A DNA stretch of 64,000 nucleotides from Poa pratensis (lineage: Eukaryota; Streptophyta; Magnoliopsida; Poales; Poaceae): positions 10,295,424 to 10,359,423 of the forward strand of contig CAMZMU010000069.1 in the NCBI GenBank assembly GCA_947311845.1, written 5' to 3'. The first letter of the stretch is position 1; the number at the start of each line of letters is the position of its first letter. A model generated the notes under the pieces. That model was not told the origin of the DNA. It worked only from the letters and a program-made list of their open reading frames with translations, and made no database searches. The position numbers were made by a program, and so were the translations under genes. Positions 11,618-22,300 of this stretch are shown here, piece by piece.

Positions 11618-14600
11618 TTACCACTTTGATAAATCAACATCTTCATTATAAGAATCTCCAGAAATGTAATGCTTGAGTCTTTGACCATTAACCACTTGTG
11701 GTCTGTCCCCATCTAGTGAATTGATTTTAATCGCACCTGAGCGATAGACCTCCTCGATGATATAAGGTCCTTCCCATTTTGAAAGTAATTTTCCTGCAAA
11801 AAATCTGAGACGAGACCTATACAATAAAACTTTTTCACCTACGTTAAATTCTCTCTTAAGAATTCTTCTATCATGCCATTGCTTAACTTTCTCTTTAAAG
11901 AGCCTAGCATTTTCATAAGCTGCATTTCTCCATTCATCTAAAGAATTCAAATTAAGCAATCTCTTTTTACCGGCAAGTTTAAAATCTCTATTAAGTTCTT
12001 TCACCGCCCAATAGGCTTTATGTTCTAATTCTAAGGCAAATGACAAGCTTTTCCATAAACCATTTTGTAAGGAGACATTCCCATAGGATTTTTATAAGCA
12101 GTTCTATAAGCCCACAAAGCATCGTTAAGCTTTTTAGACCAATTTTTTCTAGATTTATTAACAGTCTTTTGCAAAATAGACTTAATCTCTCTATTTGACA
12201 ATTCTACTTGACCACTTGTTTGGGATGATATGGTGAAGCAATTCTATGATTAACATCATACTTAGCTAGAGTTTTTCTAAAAGCACCATGAATAAAATGA
12301 GAACCCCATCAGTCATGAGATATCTAGGCACACCAAACCTAGGGAAGATAATATCTTTAAGCATTTTTAATGATGTCTCACCATCAGCACTAGAAGTTGG
12401 TATAGCTTCTACCCATTTAGTAACATAATCAACAGCAACAAGTATATGAGTATAACCATTTGAGGAAGGAAAAGGACCCATAAAGTCAAATCCCCAACAG
12501 TCGAAAGGTTCAATAACAAGAGAATAATTCATAGGCATTTCATTACGTCTACTAATGTTACCTACTCTTTGACATTCATCACATGATAAAACAAATTTTC
12601 TAGCATCTCTAAAAAGGGTAGGCCAATAAAAACCTGATTGTAGAACCTTTTGCGCAGTTCTATCTCCAGCGTGATGTCCTCCATAAGCACTTCCATGGCA
12701 TTTGCTCAATATTCTTTCTGTTCATACTCAGGAACACATCTTCGCATAATGCCATCTACTCCTTCTTTATACAAATGTGGGTCATCCCAAAAATAATGCC
12801 TCAAATCATAAAAGAACTTTCTTCTTTGCTGAGCTGTAAAGGTCGGAGGCAAATACTTGGCAACAATAAAATTAGCATAATCAGCATACCAAGGACTTTC
12901 GCGTGAGCTTACCTTTATCGCAGCCAATTGTTCATTTGGAAAACTATCATTAACAGGTATAGGATCATCTGAAATGTTTTCTAATCTAGACAAATTATCA
13001 GCAACAGGATTTTCAGCACCTTTCCTATCTACATATGTAAATCAAATTCTTGCAGTAAAGTACCCATCTTATGAGCCTAGGCTTAGCATCTTTCTTTTCC
13101 ATAAGGTATCTAATAGCAGCATGATCAGTGTGAATAGTAACTTTTGAATCAACAATATAAGGTCTAAATTTATCACAAGCAAAAACAACTGCTAAAAATT
13201 CCTTTTCAGTAGTAGCATAATTCTTTTGAGCGGCATCAAGTGTTTTACTAGCATAATGAATAACATTTAACTTCTTGTCTACCCGCTGTCCAAGAACAGC
13301 TCCTACAGCAAAATCACTAGCATCACACATTATTTCAAAAGGTAAAGTCCAATCAGGAGGTTGAACAACAGGAGCTGTGATTAAAGCTTTTTTAGAGTTT
13401 CAAAAGCTTCCTTGCAATCATCATCAAAAACAAAAGGTACATCTTTTTGAAGAAGATTAGTGAGGGGTTTTGAAATTTTAGAGAAATCTTTAATAAACCT
13501 CCTATAAAAACCGGCATGACCAGAATACTACGGATACCTTTCACATCCCTTGGACAGGGCATTTTCTCGATTGCTTCAACTTTAGCTCTGTCCACTTCAA
13601 TACCTCTTTCAGAAATTTTGTGCCCTAGGACAATTCCTTCATTAACCATGAAATGACATTTCTCCCAATTAAGAACAAGATTTGTCTCCTCACATCTCTG
13701 CAAAACTTTATCAAGATTGTGCAAGCAATTATCAAAGGAAGTTCCGTAGACGGAAAAATCGTCCATGAATACTTCCACAATTTCTTCACAAAAACCATGA
13801 AAAATAGCAGACATGCATCTTTGGAACGTAGCAGGAGCATTACACAAACCAAAAGGCATACGTCTATAAGCATAAGTTCCATAAGGACAAGTAAAAGTAG
13901 TTTTCTCTTGATCTTGTGCTTTAACAGCAATTTGTGAGAATCCAGAATAACCATCAAGGAAACAAAAATGGGTTTTCTTAGACAACCTTTCTAACATTTG
14001 ATCAATAAAAGGCAAAGGATAATGATCTTTCTTAGTTACTTTATTGACCTTTCTAAAATCAATGCACATCCTATATCCCAACTACTACTCTTTGAGGAAT
14101 AAGTTCATCATTTTCATTTGGTACAACAGTAACTCCTCCTTTCTTAGGGACACAATGCACAGGACTTACCCATCTACTATCAGCAATAGGATAAATTATA
14201 CCAGCATCAAGAAGTTTTAATACCTCATTTCTTACCACTTCTTTCATCTTAGGGATCAAGCGACGCTGATGCTCAACAACAGGTTTTGCATCGGGTTCAA
14301 TGTTGATGGCATGTTGACATATAGTAGGAGAAATCCCCTTTAAATCATCCAAAGTGTATCCCATAGCTCCTCGATGTTTCTTTAGTACTTCTAATAACCT
14401 TGCTTCTTCATTACCTGAAAGTTTAGAACTAATAATACAGGATATACTTTCCTTTCATCAAGATAAACATACTTAAGATTATCAGGTAACGGTTTTAAAT
14501 CGAAGACAGGATCTTCCTTAGGAGGCGCTGAGGTACCCAAATCTTCCACAGGCAAATTATGCTTAAGTATTGGTGGTTGACGAAGAAAGGCATTGTCAAT

Positions 14601-14936
14601 CTCATTCCTCTCCTCCATAAATACTTCACTTTCGTGTTCCTCCATGAATTGCTGCAAGGCATTGTTAGGAGCAACAGCAATAGAAGCAAGTTGTTCAATT
14701 GAGTCTCATTAGGCAATTCAGTTTCATAAAGTTGTTTACCAAACTTAGAGAAATTAAACTCATAAGATTCTCCATTAAATTTAGTGTAAATTTTCTCTTT
14801 CTTACAATCTATAATGCACCACATGTATTCAAGAAAGGCCTACCAAAAATAATGGGACAAGCTTTACTAGCAACAGAACCAAGTACTAGAAAATCAGCAG
14901 GGTATTTAGTCTTACCACATAAAACTTCAACATCTC
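11618..14936 (-). pseudogene. pol: Athila pol: protease C-terminus, reverse transcriptase, RNase H, integrase
   Basis: In minus-strand order: the protease tail and linker (14824-14391); reverse transcriptase with VSPVHCVPKKGG, MCIDFRKVNK, FLDGYSGFSQI, MPFGLCNAPATFQ and the catalytic FMDD (14364-13392); RNase H with [12 protein letters not shown] and [11 protein letters not shown] (13330-13025); the zinc-binding integrase N-terminus with HGSAYGGHH and CDECQ (about 12709-12590); and the integrase core with WGFDFMGPF and LMTDG. The C-terminal module lies at 12046-11618. At least eight frame breaks separate these pieces, several beside short homopolymers. All domains of a Gypsy pol are present, so the copy was full length on insertion. 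Confidence 0.9.
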
Positions 14937-16258
14937 TCACAATACCAATTGGGAGATAGTTTCTCTATTAGCAAGCTGAATAACCACATCAATCTCCTCA
15001 AGTTCGCAAGGACCAATTTCATGCATAATTTCTTTATAAAGATCAAAAGGAATAGCACTAGAACTTGCACCAATATCACATAAACCATAATAGCAATGTT
15101 CTCCTATTTTGACTGAAAGCACAGGAACACTTGTTTTCCTAGCTCTACTGGGATGTGAAACAATATTAGAGGCATCTTCACAAAAGATAATATGTCCTCC
15201 TTCTACATTTTCAGTTACCAAATCCTTTACTATTGCTATTGTGGGTTCAACCGCTATTTGTTCAGCAGGTTCTAAAGCTTTCTTTGCACTTTTATTAACC
15301 ACACTAGCTATGATAGAATGTTCCCTAATTTTAACAGGAAAAGGTGGTTTCTCAATATAAGGTTCTGGCAAGATACGATCAACTGTATGAACTTCAATGT
15401 TTTTAATATTGGCAGAATTAGTATTATCTTTGTAAGGCAAATGATACTTATTGCAACTTTCTTTAGGAACATCAAGATAAGAGGCAAAAGCCTTGTAACA
15501 GTTTGCAATAACTTGAGAATCAAGACCATACATATCATAGAGATTACGAAAATTATCAGTATTCATAAAAGTTTTAATGCATTCGTAATCATACTTTATA
15601 CCTGATTCTCTACCTTTGTCGTTCTCCCATCCTTCAGTATTTTCCTCAATCCGATCAAGAAGGTCCCATTTAACTTCCTCTTTATTACGCGTAAATGATC
15701 CAGCACAAGAGGTATCCAATAGAGTTTTATCTTGAAGAGAAAGCCTTGCATAGAAGTTATCAATAACAACATTACCAGGAAGCTCATGAATGGGGCATTT
15801 GAGCATTAATGATTTCAATCTCCCCCACGCTTGGGCAATACTTTCTCCATCATGAGGCCAAAAATTATATATATGATTCCGATCTTGATGAATTTCACTA
15901 GGAGGATAAAATTTAGAATAAAAGAGAGGCACAATCTCCTCCCAGCCAATAGAACGCCCATTTTTCAGCATCCTATACCATTTTGCAGCTTTACCAGTCA
16001 ACGATATAGAAAACAATTTCTTCTTGACCTCTTCCATTGAAATACCTGCACACTTGAACAACTCGCATAATTCATGAATAAATAGCAAATGATCCCCAGG
16101 AGGGACAGTTCCATCTCCTGCATAGCGGTTATTCGTAACTCGTTCAACAATTTTCATAGGTATTTTAAATGGAATTACTTGATCAGGTGGTTCCTCTTCT
16201 ACTACCTAGCAGTGGTAGTAGTATTTCCAAACAGGGATTCAAATGGAGATCTCTCCAT
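14937..16258 (-). pseudogene. gag: Athila gag and aspartic protease
   Basis: The start at 16258 (MERSPFESLFG) lies 87 bases after the primer site. A one-base break near 16205 separates this short N-terminus from a 400-codon open frame. That frame has a retrotransposon gag domain (residues about 20-150, KLFSISLTGKAAKWYRML) and then an aspartic protease with the active-site motif CDIGASSSAIPF near residue 365. No CCHC knuckle is evident, as in many Athila gags. Translation in the intact family would continue into pol; here the frame ends near 14937. Confidence 0.85.
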
Positions 16259-16344
16259 GATAAAATAAAGTAGCAAGCAGAAATAAAAATAGCACCTACA
16301 GTAAAAGTTTCCCTTACCAATTCCACTCACCAATAGCGCTTCAC

Positions 16345-16362
16345 TCCCCGGCAACGGCGCCA
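16345..16362 (-). other. Primer binding site complementary to tRNA-Asp
   Basis: On the minus strand TGGCGCCGTTGCCGGGGA begins 11 bases inside the 5' LTR end. It complements the 3' end of plant tRNA-Asp including CCA. This primer choice is typical of Athila-lineage elements. Confidence 0.9.
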
Positions 16363-16373
16363 GAAAATAGTCT

Positions 16374-17878
16374 TGATGACCCACAAGTATAGGGGGTGTA
16401 TCGTAGTACTTTCGATAAATAAGAGTGTCGAACCCAACGAGGAGCAGAAGGTGCTGACAAGGAGTTTCGGTAAAGGTTTCACTGTAAATGCTAGCAGACA
16501 AGTTTTTAGGGGTTTTTGATATAGCAGGTAAATAAAATAAGTAAGTAAAAGACAGTAATAATAATTGCAGCGAGTGGCCCAATCCTTTTTAGAGCAAAGG
16601 ACAAGCCGGTTGGTTTACTTATGATGACAAAATGTTCTTGAGGACACACGGGATTCTAGTCAAGTGCTTTCGCTTCACATAGTTGATTAATCTTCATTGT
16701 TTTGATAAGTGTTGTGTGGGTGAACCTATGCTAATGCACCGCCCTTACTTGGACTAATACATACTTGTGATTATACCTCTTGCAAGCATCCGCAGTTACA
16801 AGAAAGTAATTAAGATAAATCTAACCACAGCCTTAAACTCTGAGATCCTACGCTCCCTTGTGCACCGGTATACTAACGGGGGTTTAGGTTTCTGTCACTC
16901 CGGCAACCCCACAATTAGCAACCAAATACACAATGCACTCCTCTAGGCCCATAAAGGTGAAGTGTCATGTAGTCGACGTTCACACGACACCACTAGAAGA
17001 ATAGCACCACAACTTAAATATCAAACCATTAAATATTACTCAACATAATTCCACTACTAACAGTGACTTCTCCCATGTCCTCAAGAACTAATCGAACTAC
17101 TCACGAGACATCATATGGATCATGATCAGAGGTGATATAATGATGGATAACGATCTGAACATATACTTTAATTCACCGATAAAACTCAATAGCATCAACC
17201 ACAAGGAGTAATTAACACCGGGAGAGTTTCCCCTATGAACTAAACAAAGTATAGCCCTAGATGTTACAGCGGAACGAGATGGTGCAGCGGTGATGGTGGT
17301 GATGGCGGTGGAGATGATGATGATGATGATCCCGATGAAGTCCAGCGCGATGACGATGAGGATGGCGATGATCTCCCCCTCCGGGAAGGAATTTCCCCGG
17401 CAGATTTCTCCCTGCCGGAGAGCTTTTTCTCTCTCTGTTGTTTCCGCCTCGTGGAGGCGGCGGAATATTTTCTCGGACTCCCCGTGTCTTAGGGTTTCTG
17501 GGGGATGAAGTACGCGAAGGGGGAGCGCCTGAGGTGGGCCAGGGGCACCACACCTGGCTAGGGCGCGGCCAAGGTGGGCCCCGCGCCCAGGGGTGGTGTG
17601 GGCCCCTCCTGGCCCATCTCAGCCTCCCCTTTTGGCTTAGTCCATCTTCTGATAAAATAGGAACATCTGTCTTCTCGGAAATATTTTTAGTGCTCCAGAA
17701 ATATAGTGCCTTGACGTGCTTTTTCCAGCTGAAATCTGACTCCGGCAGTTAATTATCCAATGATCATCAAACATGCAAAATAAGACAAAATAACATAAGT
17801 AACTCCTCTTAATATGAAATATATCATTGAATAACAGTAAATTATGCTATAAAATAGTGATGCAAAATGGACGTATCA
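16374..17878 (-). repeat. 5' LTR of the Athila element, intact
   Basis: 1505 bp, starting TGATACGTCC and ending GGGTCATCA on the minus strand, bounded by the primer site on one side and the TAGAC target duplication on the other. It aligns with the interrupted copy at 2971-9053. Small differences include an extra GAT unit near 17310 and single-base length changes in C, G and CT runs. Confidence 0.93.
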
Positions 17879-17883
17879 TAGAC

Positions 17884-18540
17884 CTGTGTGCCACCACTTC
17901 ACAAGCGTGGTCACCCTCTCGTCATAGCCCACAGGCCCCACACCACCCACGCTGTTGCTATGCCACGTCACCTCGCCACCACATGGGCCACCCTCACCGA
18001 GGGGTGCTCTTCGTGCTCACCCCTGGCGCAGAACCCAACCCTTCCATCATCTGACGACGAGGGAGTGGCGACGACACCTTTGATTGGGGAGAGGTGGGTT
18101 AGGAGGAGCCGCAACAGGAGAAGCCGCAGCAGCCGAAGAAGAAGCTGCAGCAGAAGCTACCTCCATTGTGGCCTCACCAAGTCGTGGCGTACAACTCCTT
18201 CGCGAGCTGGCCCGACGAGGAGGCATACCGTCGAGTGAGGGCATGATTGGAGGAGGCGAATGCCGCCGCAGAGGGAGCCACCATCGAGATTTCGCGCGAG
18301 AGCACGGAGGCCGAGGAGCGTGTCCGCTCCCTCATCACCGTCGAGCGGGCGGTCTACGAGTAGATGAACGTGCAGGCCGCATCGGCCGAGCATCAGCAGT
18401 TGATCGCCTAGGTGGAGAAGCATGAAGCCTCCCTCATGGCCGCCAAGCGTGCGGACCACGAGGAGCTGAACGACCGAAGGGCGGTGGCGAGCGCACTCGC
18501 GCTTAGTGAAGGCGAACGACGACGAGGCTGGCCCTAGCGA
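17884..18540 (+). pseudogene. Broken coiled-coil frame inside the Harbinger-like element
   Basis: The plus strand from about 18080 to 18540 keeps codon-like composition: one frame reads ANAAAEGATIEISREST, then continues past stops as MNVQAASAEHQQLIA and KHEASLMAAKRADHEELND. It is Ala/Glu/Arg rich and heptad-like, with stops near 18240, 18363 and 18410. The frame may once have begun near the TATA-like stretch at 2958, now 15 kb away beyond the Athila insertion. It does not look like transposase; captured host sequence is possible. Confidence 0.4.
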
Positions 18541-18805
18541 CGTCTAGTTAGTTCAGTTTAGGTTAAGTTCTAGCCTCCCGCCGTTGAGATTAAGTTTTAG
18601 TTTATATTCCATAGTATTTATATCAAATTTCAATCGAAATCGTGTATTCATTTAAAATATGTGAATGTTTGTCAAACTTTCCAATTTGGTAGGGGGCGCC
18701 GCTGAGGGCAGCACCCAATGTGGCGGATACATGTCCGACAACCTGTAAAGAAGGCACAACTGGGGTGCGGGTCACGAACTTAGGGTGCGGGTGGAGATGC
18801 TATAA

Positions 18806-19392
18806 TGTATGTACAATTCCTATGAGATTGATTCATAGAAATCCAATGAATATGAATTTGTACAACACCATTCATTTGATCCTACATGCTACAAAAATCA
18901 TATGAAATTTCTAAATTTAAAAGATGTTGGGCCCCATGAGCTTTCATCCGAGTAGGGGCCACATGTCATGGAGGAGCCATACCCTCCACTGTGTGGCTCG
19001 AGCCCTACTCCTCCTCTAGCTAGACCAACCAGATAGAGAGAGAAAAAACCAGGACGCCGATGTGACCTCTCAGTGTCCATCTCCCCTTCACTCTCTCAAC
19101 CCCACAAGGCAAGGAACCTCTCTCTCTGCACTCTTTCTCTAGAGCTCCGAGCTACAGCCTAGCAGCTAGGCCTGCCACTCTATCTCCCAGCCATACGGCT
19201 ACTCGCTGTCACTGAGCCGGCAGCGCGAGTGCTCGCAAAGCAGAGCCCGAGAGACCAACCAAGAACTCTCCCCCCATTAAGGCACGCTTCACTGCGCACC
19301 AGTGGCAGCAGCGGCACGCGAGCTTCACTCTCCGTATACTCTCGCCGCCTCCATCCCTCTCTCTCTCTCCTGCAAATGTCCCTGCCTGGACG
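18806..19392 (+). promoter_or_regulatory. ERECTA proximal promoter and 5' leader
   Basis: Only 587 bases separate the Harbinger-like element from the receptor-kinase ATG. Bases 19085-19390 are rich in CT repeats (TCTCTCTCTGCACTC, TCTCTCTCTCCTGC), as in many grass 5' leaders. I see no convincing TATA box, so the transcription start cannot be placed. Confidence 0.45.
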
Positions 19393-22300
19393 ATGATTCA
19401 GAGCTCGGCACCGGCGACCATGACGGCGGCGGCGGCGCTTCTCATTGCCTTCTTCATCCTCTTCGCTGGCGCCGCCGCAGACGACGGTGGGTTCTCCGTC
19501 TGCATCTCTTTATTCTCTTGTTTGGTTAGTGTGCTGGGGAGCAGGGATTCGATCAGGGGTGGGTTGGTTTGTTAGGATTAGTATTTTATTAGCGCTGCAA
19601 GGACGCGCTTTTGGGAGGCATATGGGGATTCTCCGGTGCTTCGGCCGCATTTTTATATTGCCGTAACCCGGCCTGATACTTAACTAATCCTTGTGAGTAG
19701 TGCCCGTCATTCTCTTATCCATCTTGTCTTCGCTTTTCCTTATCCATGAGACAGTTCTTGATACCTTCTTGAGCAGTAGTTCACTGCATAGATCACCAGG
19801 TGTTTCAAAATGTGATATTTTCCCCGATTTATTTTGTTCTGTTTTAATCAGCCTCCTTGCTCCGTTCTTCGTAGAAGCAACCGCTGTTAATGTCAAAGAA
19901 ATCGTTTGAACTCAAAGTCTTTTATTCTTTCTTCAGCTATTTAAACTTATTGGGAGCTTCAGTTTCTTTCCCTTTTATGCGTTTGTTTTCTGTCACAGTG
20001 GTTATTCCCCAATCTGATGAGCACAATGCCGCTAACTATCAGTATCAATCTGCTTTTGGGGATGAAAACTACCAGTACTAATCTTAGTACTCCTAACCTT
20101 TTGCTTTAGCACTGTGCTGTATTTTCCTTCTTTTACAAGTCCTATGTTCTTGCACTCCAGTAAGTTTCTCTTCTTGGAGACTAACTAAAGAATGATCATT
20201 GATGCCATCTTGGTCAGCTCCTTTTTTTCTTTTTGGGTGGATAAAACCGATCTTGAATCTATTTTCTGCTGCTAATGTGGCCGGTGTTACATCACAAATC
20301 CTGCAGGGGCGACGCTGCTGGAGGTGAAGAAGTCCTTCCGCAACGTCGGCAACGTGCTCTACGACTGGTCCGGCGAAGACTACTGCTCCTGGCGCGGCGT
20401 CCTCTGTGACAACGTCACCTTCGCCGTCGCCGCGCTGTAAGATCGAGACTGCCCGCCCCCCCATTAAAGCTTGCTCCTTCCCTCCCCCCGGCCCACCACC
20501 GCGACTTCTCCGGTCCCTAACGCAGCTGTTGATGCATTGCGATGCAGGAACCTCTCCGGGCTCAACCTCGAGGGCGAGATCTCTCCGGCCGTCGGCAGCT
20601 TGAAGAGCCTCGTCTCGATGTAAGGACGATGCTTTCCTGCTGGCATCTGTGGTTGATTGGGTGTAACTTCCTAGTGGTTGGCCTGCGTTAACTTTGTATT
20701 TGGGTTTGCGCGTGCAGTGATCTGAAGTCGAATGGGCTCGCCGGCCAGATCCCCGATGAGATTGGCGATTGCTCATCGATTAAAACGCTGTGAGTGGACT
20801 CTACAAGACGCTGTTTAGGTTTTGGGGGAACTATTGATGATTTAACATTTATTCTTGGTTTAGGGATTTGTCGTTCAACAACTTGGATGGCGACATACCA
20901 TTCTCGGTATCAAAGCTGAAGCACCTTGAAACCTTGTAGGGCTTGCCCTTTCTGAAATGCATTCAGTAAACAAGTGCTTTCAGAGTTCTAACTGATAATG
21001 TACGCTCTATTTTATTTTCTAGGATATTGAAGAACAACCAGTTGGTCGGCGCAATCCCGTCAACGCTATCACAGCTCCCAAACTTGAAGATTTTGTAAGT
21101 TACAGTCTAATTCCCGACGCCGTGGATCTTTCTGTAGTATTTTCAAACTTTCTAATGTGATGATGCACCTTAGGGACCTGGCTCAAAACAAGCTGAGTGG
21201 GGAGATACCGAGGCTAATCTATTGGAATGAAGTTCTACAGTACTTGTAAGCCATTCTTAACTGTGTGTCCAAATCAAAGTTTGGTATTAGTGCTACTTCT
21301 GCAGTTGCAGTATTGGTATGTTTATTCACCAGCAATTAGCTCGGCAGATTCATGTAGCTTTTGTGATTAGAGAAATTGATGAAAGATACCACCATTTAAT
21401 GCACATGGAGGTAGTGTAAAGTGCTATTTTATGTTCTCTTGGCTAAATTGAGTTGATCGTACTTAGGGGATTGCGTGGCAACAATTTAGAGGGAAGCCTC
21501 TCCGCAGATATGTGCCAGTTGACCGGCCTTTGGTACTTGTAAGTATGCTGCTTACCAATCTTGCACGGTTGCAGCACATTGTGCTGTCTATCCTCTAATC
21601 TGGCGCTAACTTTGTGTTCACTTGACCAGTGATGTGAAAAACAATAGCTTGACTGGGGAGATACCAGATACCATTGGGAACTGTACGAGTTTTCAGGTCT
21701 TGTACGTATTTGCGTTCTTGCCCCTCTGACAAGATATTCATTTTCCCCATTTGTGAAATTTTCCTAACATCTTGCAATGGTAGGGATTTGTCTTACAATC
21801 AATTGACTGGATCAATCCCGTTCAACATTGGTTTCCTTCAAGTTGCTACACTGTATGTGGTGGTTCTTACAAATGCAACTTATCTTCTTAAATTACATTC
21901 TTAATAGAATTAGTACACATCTGCTAAACTCTGTATATTTCTGTATCAGGTCCTTGCAAGGGAACAAGTTCACTGGTCCTATTCCATCAGTTATTGGCCT
22001 CATGCAGGCACTTGCTGTGCTGTAAGTTCTACAATGAGCTCTATATATTCTCATCAATAAAGGAGGCCTTGCCTTTTAGCTTTGATACAACATATAGAAT
22101 TGATATGACCTTTAACCATTCCAGAGATCTGAGTTACAACCAATTATCTGGCCTATACCATCAATAATAGGAAACTTGACGTACACGGAGAAATTGTAAG
22201 ATTCCTTGATCTACTTAAGAATCCCAAGAGGCAATACACTTCTATCGAAGTTACCTGCAAGGAATATTTCCTAGCCAATAATATCATATATCTTGGGCCT

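Larger units (their letters stand above)
2971..17878 (-). mobile_element. Full-length Ty3/Gypsy retrotransposon, Athila lineage
   Basis: The element has two LTRs, an 18-base primer binding site matching the 3' end of tRNA-Asp, a polypurine tract, gag, protease, reverse transcriptase, RNase H and integrase in Gypsy order, and an extra ORF after pol. A 5-bp target duplication TAGAC flanks it (2966-2970 and 17879-17883). On the minus strand the LTR starts TGATACGTCC and ends GGGTCATCA. The tRNA-Asp primer site, the spacer-plus-extra-ORF layout and the protein motifs point to the Athila lineage. By eye the two LTRs differ at roughly two dozen places in 1.5 kb, so insertion is fairly recent. Gag and pol carry many frame breaks, so this copy is not autonomous as read. 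Confidence 0.93.
2482..18802. mobile_element. PIF/Harbinger-like DNA transposon, non-autonomous, split by a retrotransposon
   Basis: The left end reads GAGCATCTCCACC and the right end, read on the other strand, TAGCATCTCCACC, giving imperfect terminal inverted repeats. A TAA trinucleotide flanks both ends (2479-2481 and 18803-18805), the target duplication expected of PIF/Harbinger elements. Removing the nested Athila element leaves about 1.4 kb (2482-2970 plus 17884-18802). That remainder contains only a broken, coiled-coil-like reading frame and no transposase, so the element is non-autonomous or decayed. A TATA-like stretch at about 2958-2965 lies just before the Athila insertion point. 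The superfamily assignment rests on target size and short ends only. Confidence 0.6.

Noticed and set aside
16202..16582. 126-codon hydrophobic minus-strand frame across the LTR end
   Set aside because: It starts in the LTR and runs through the primer site; only its last codons (from 16258) belong to gag.
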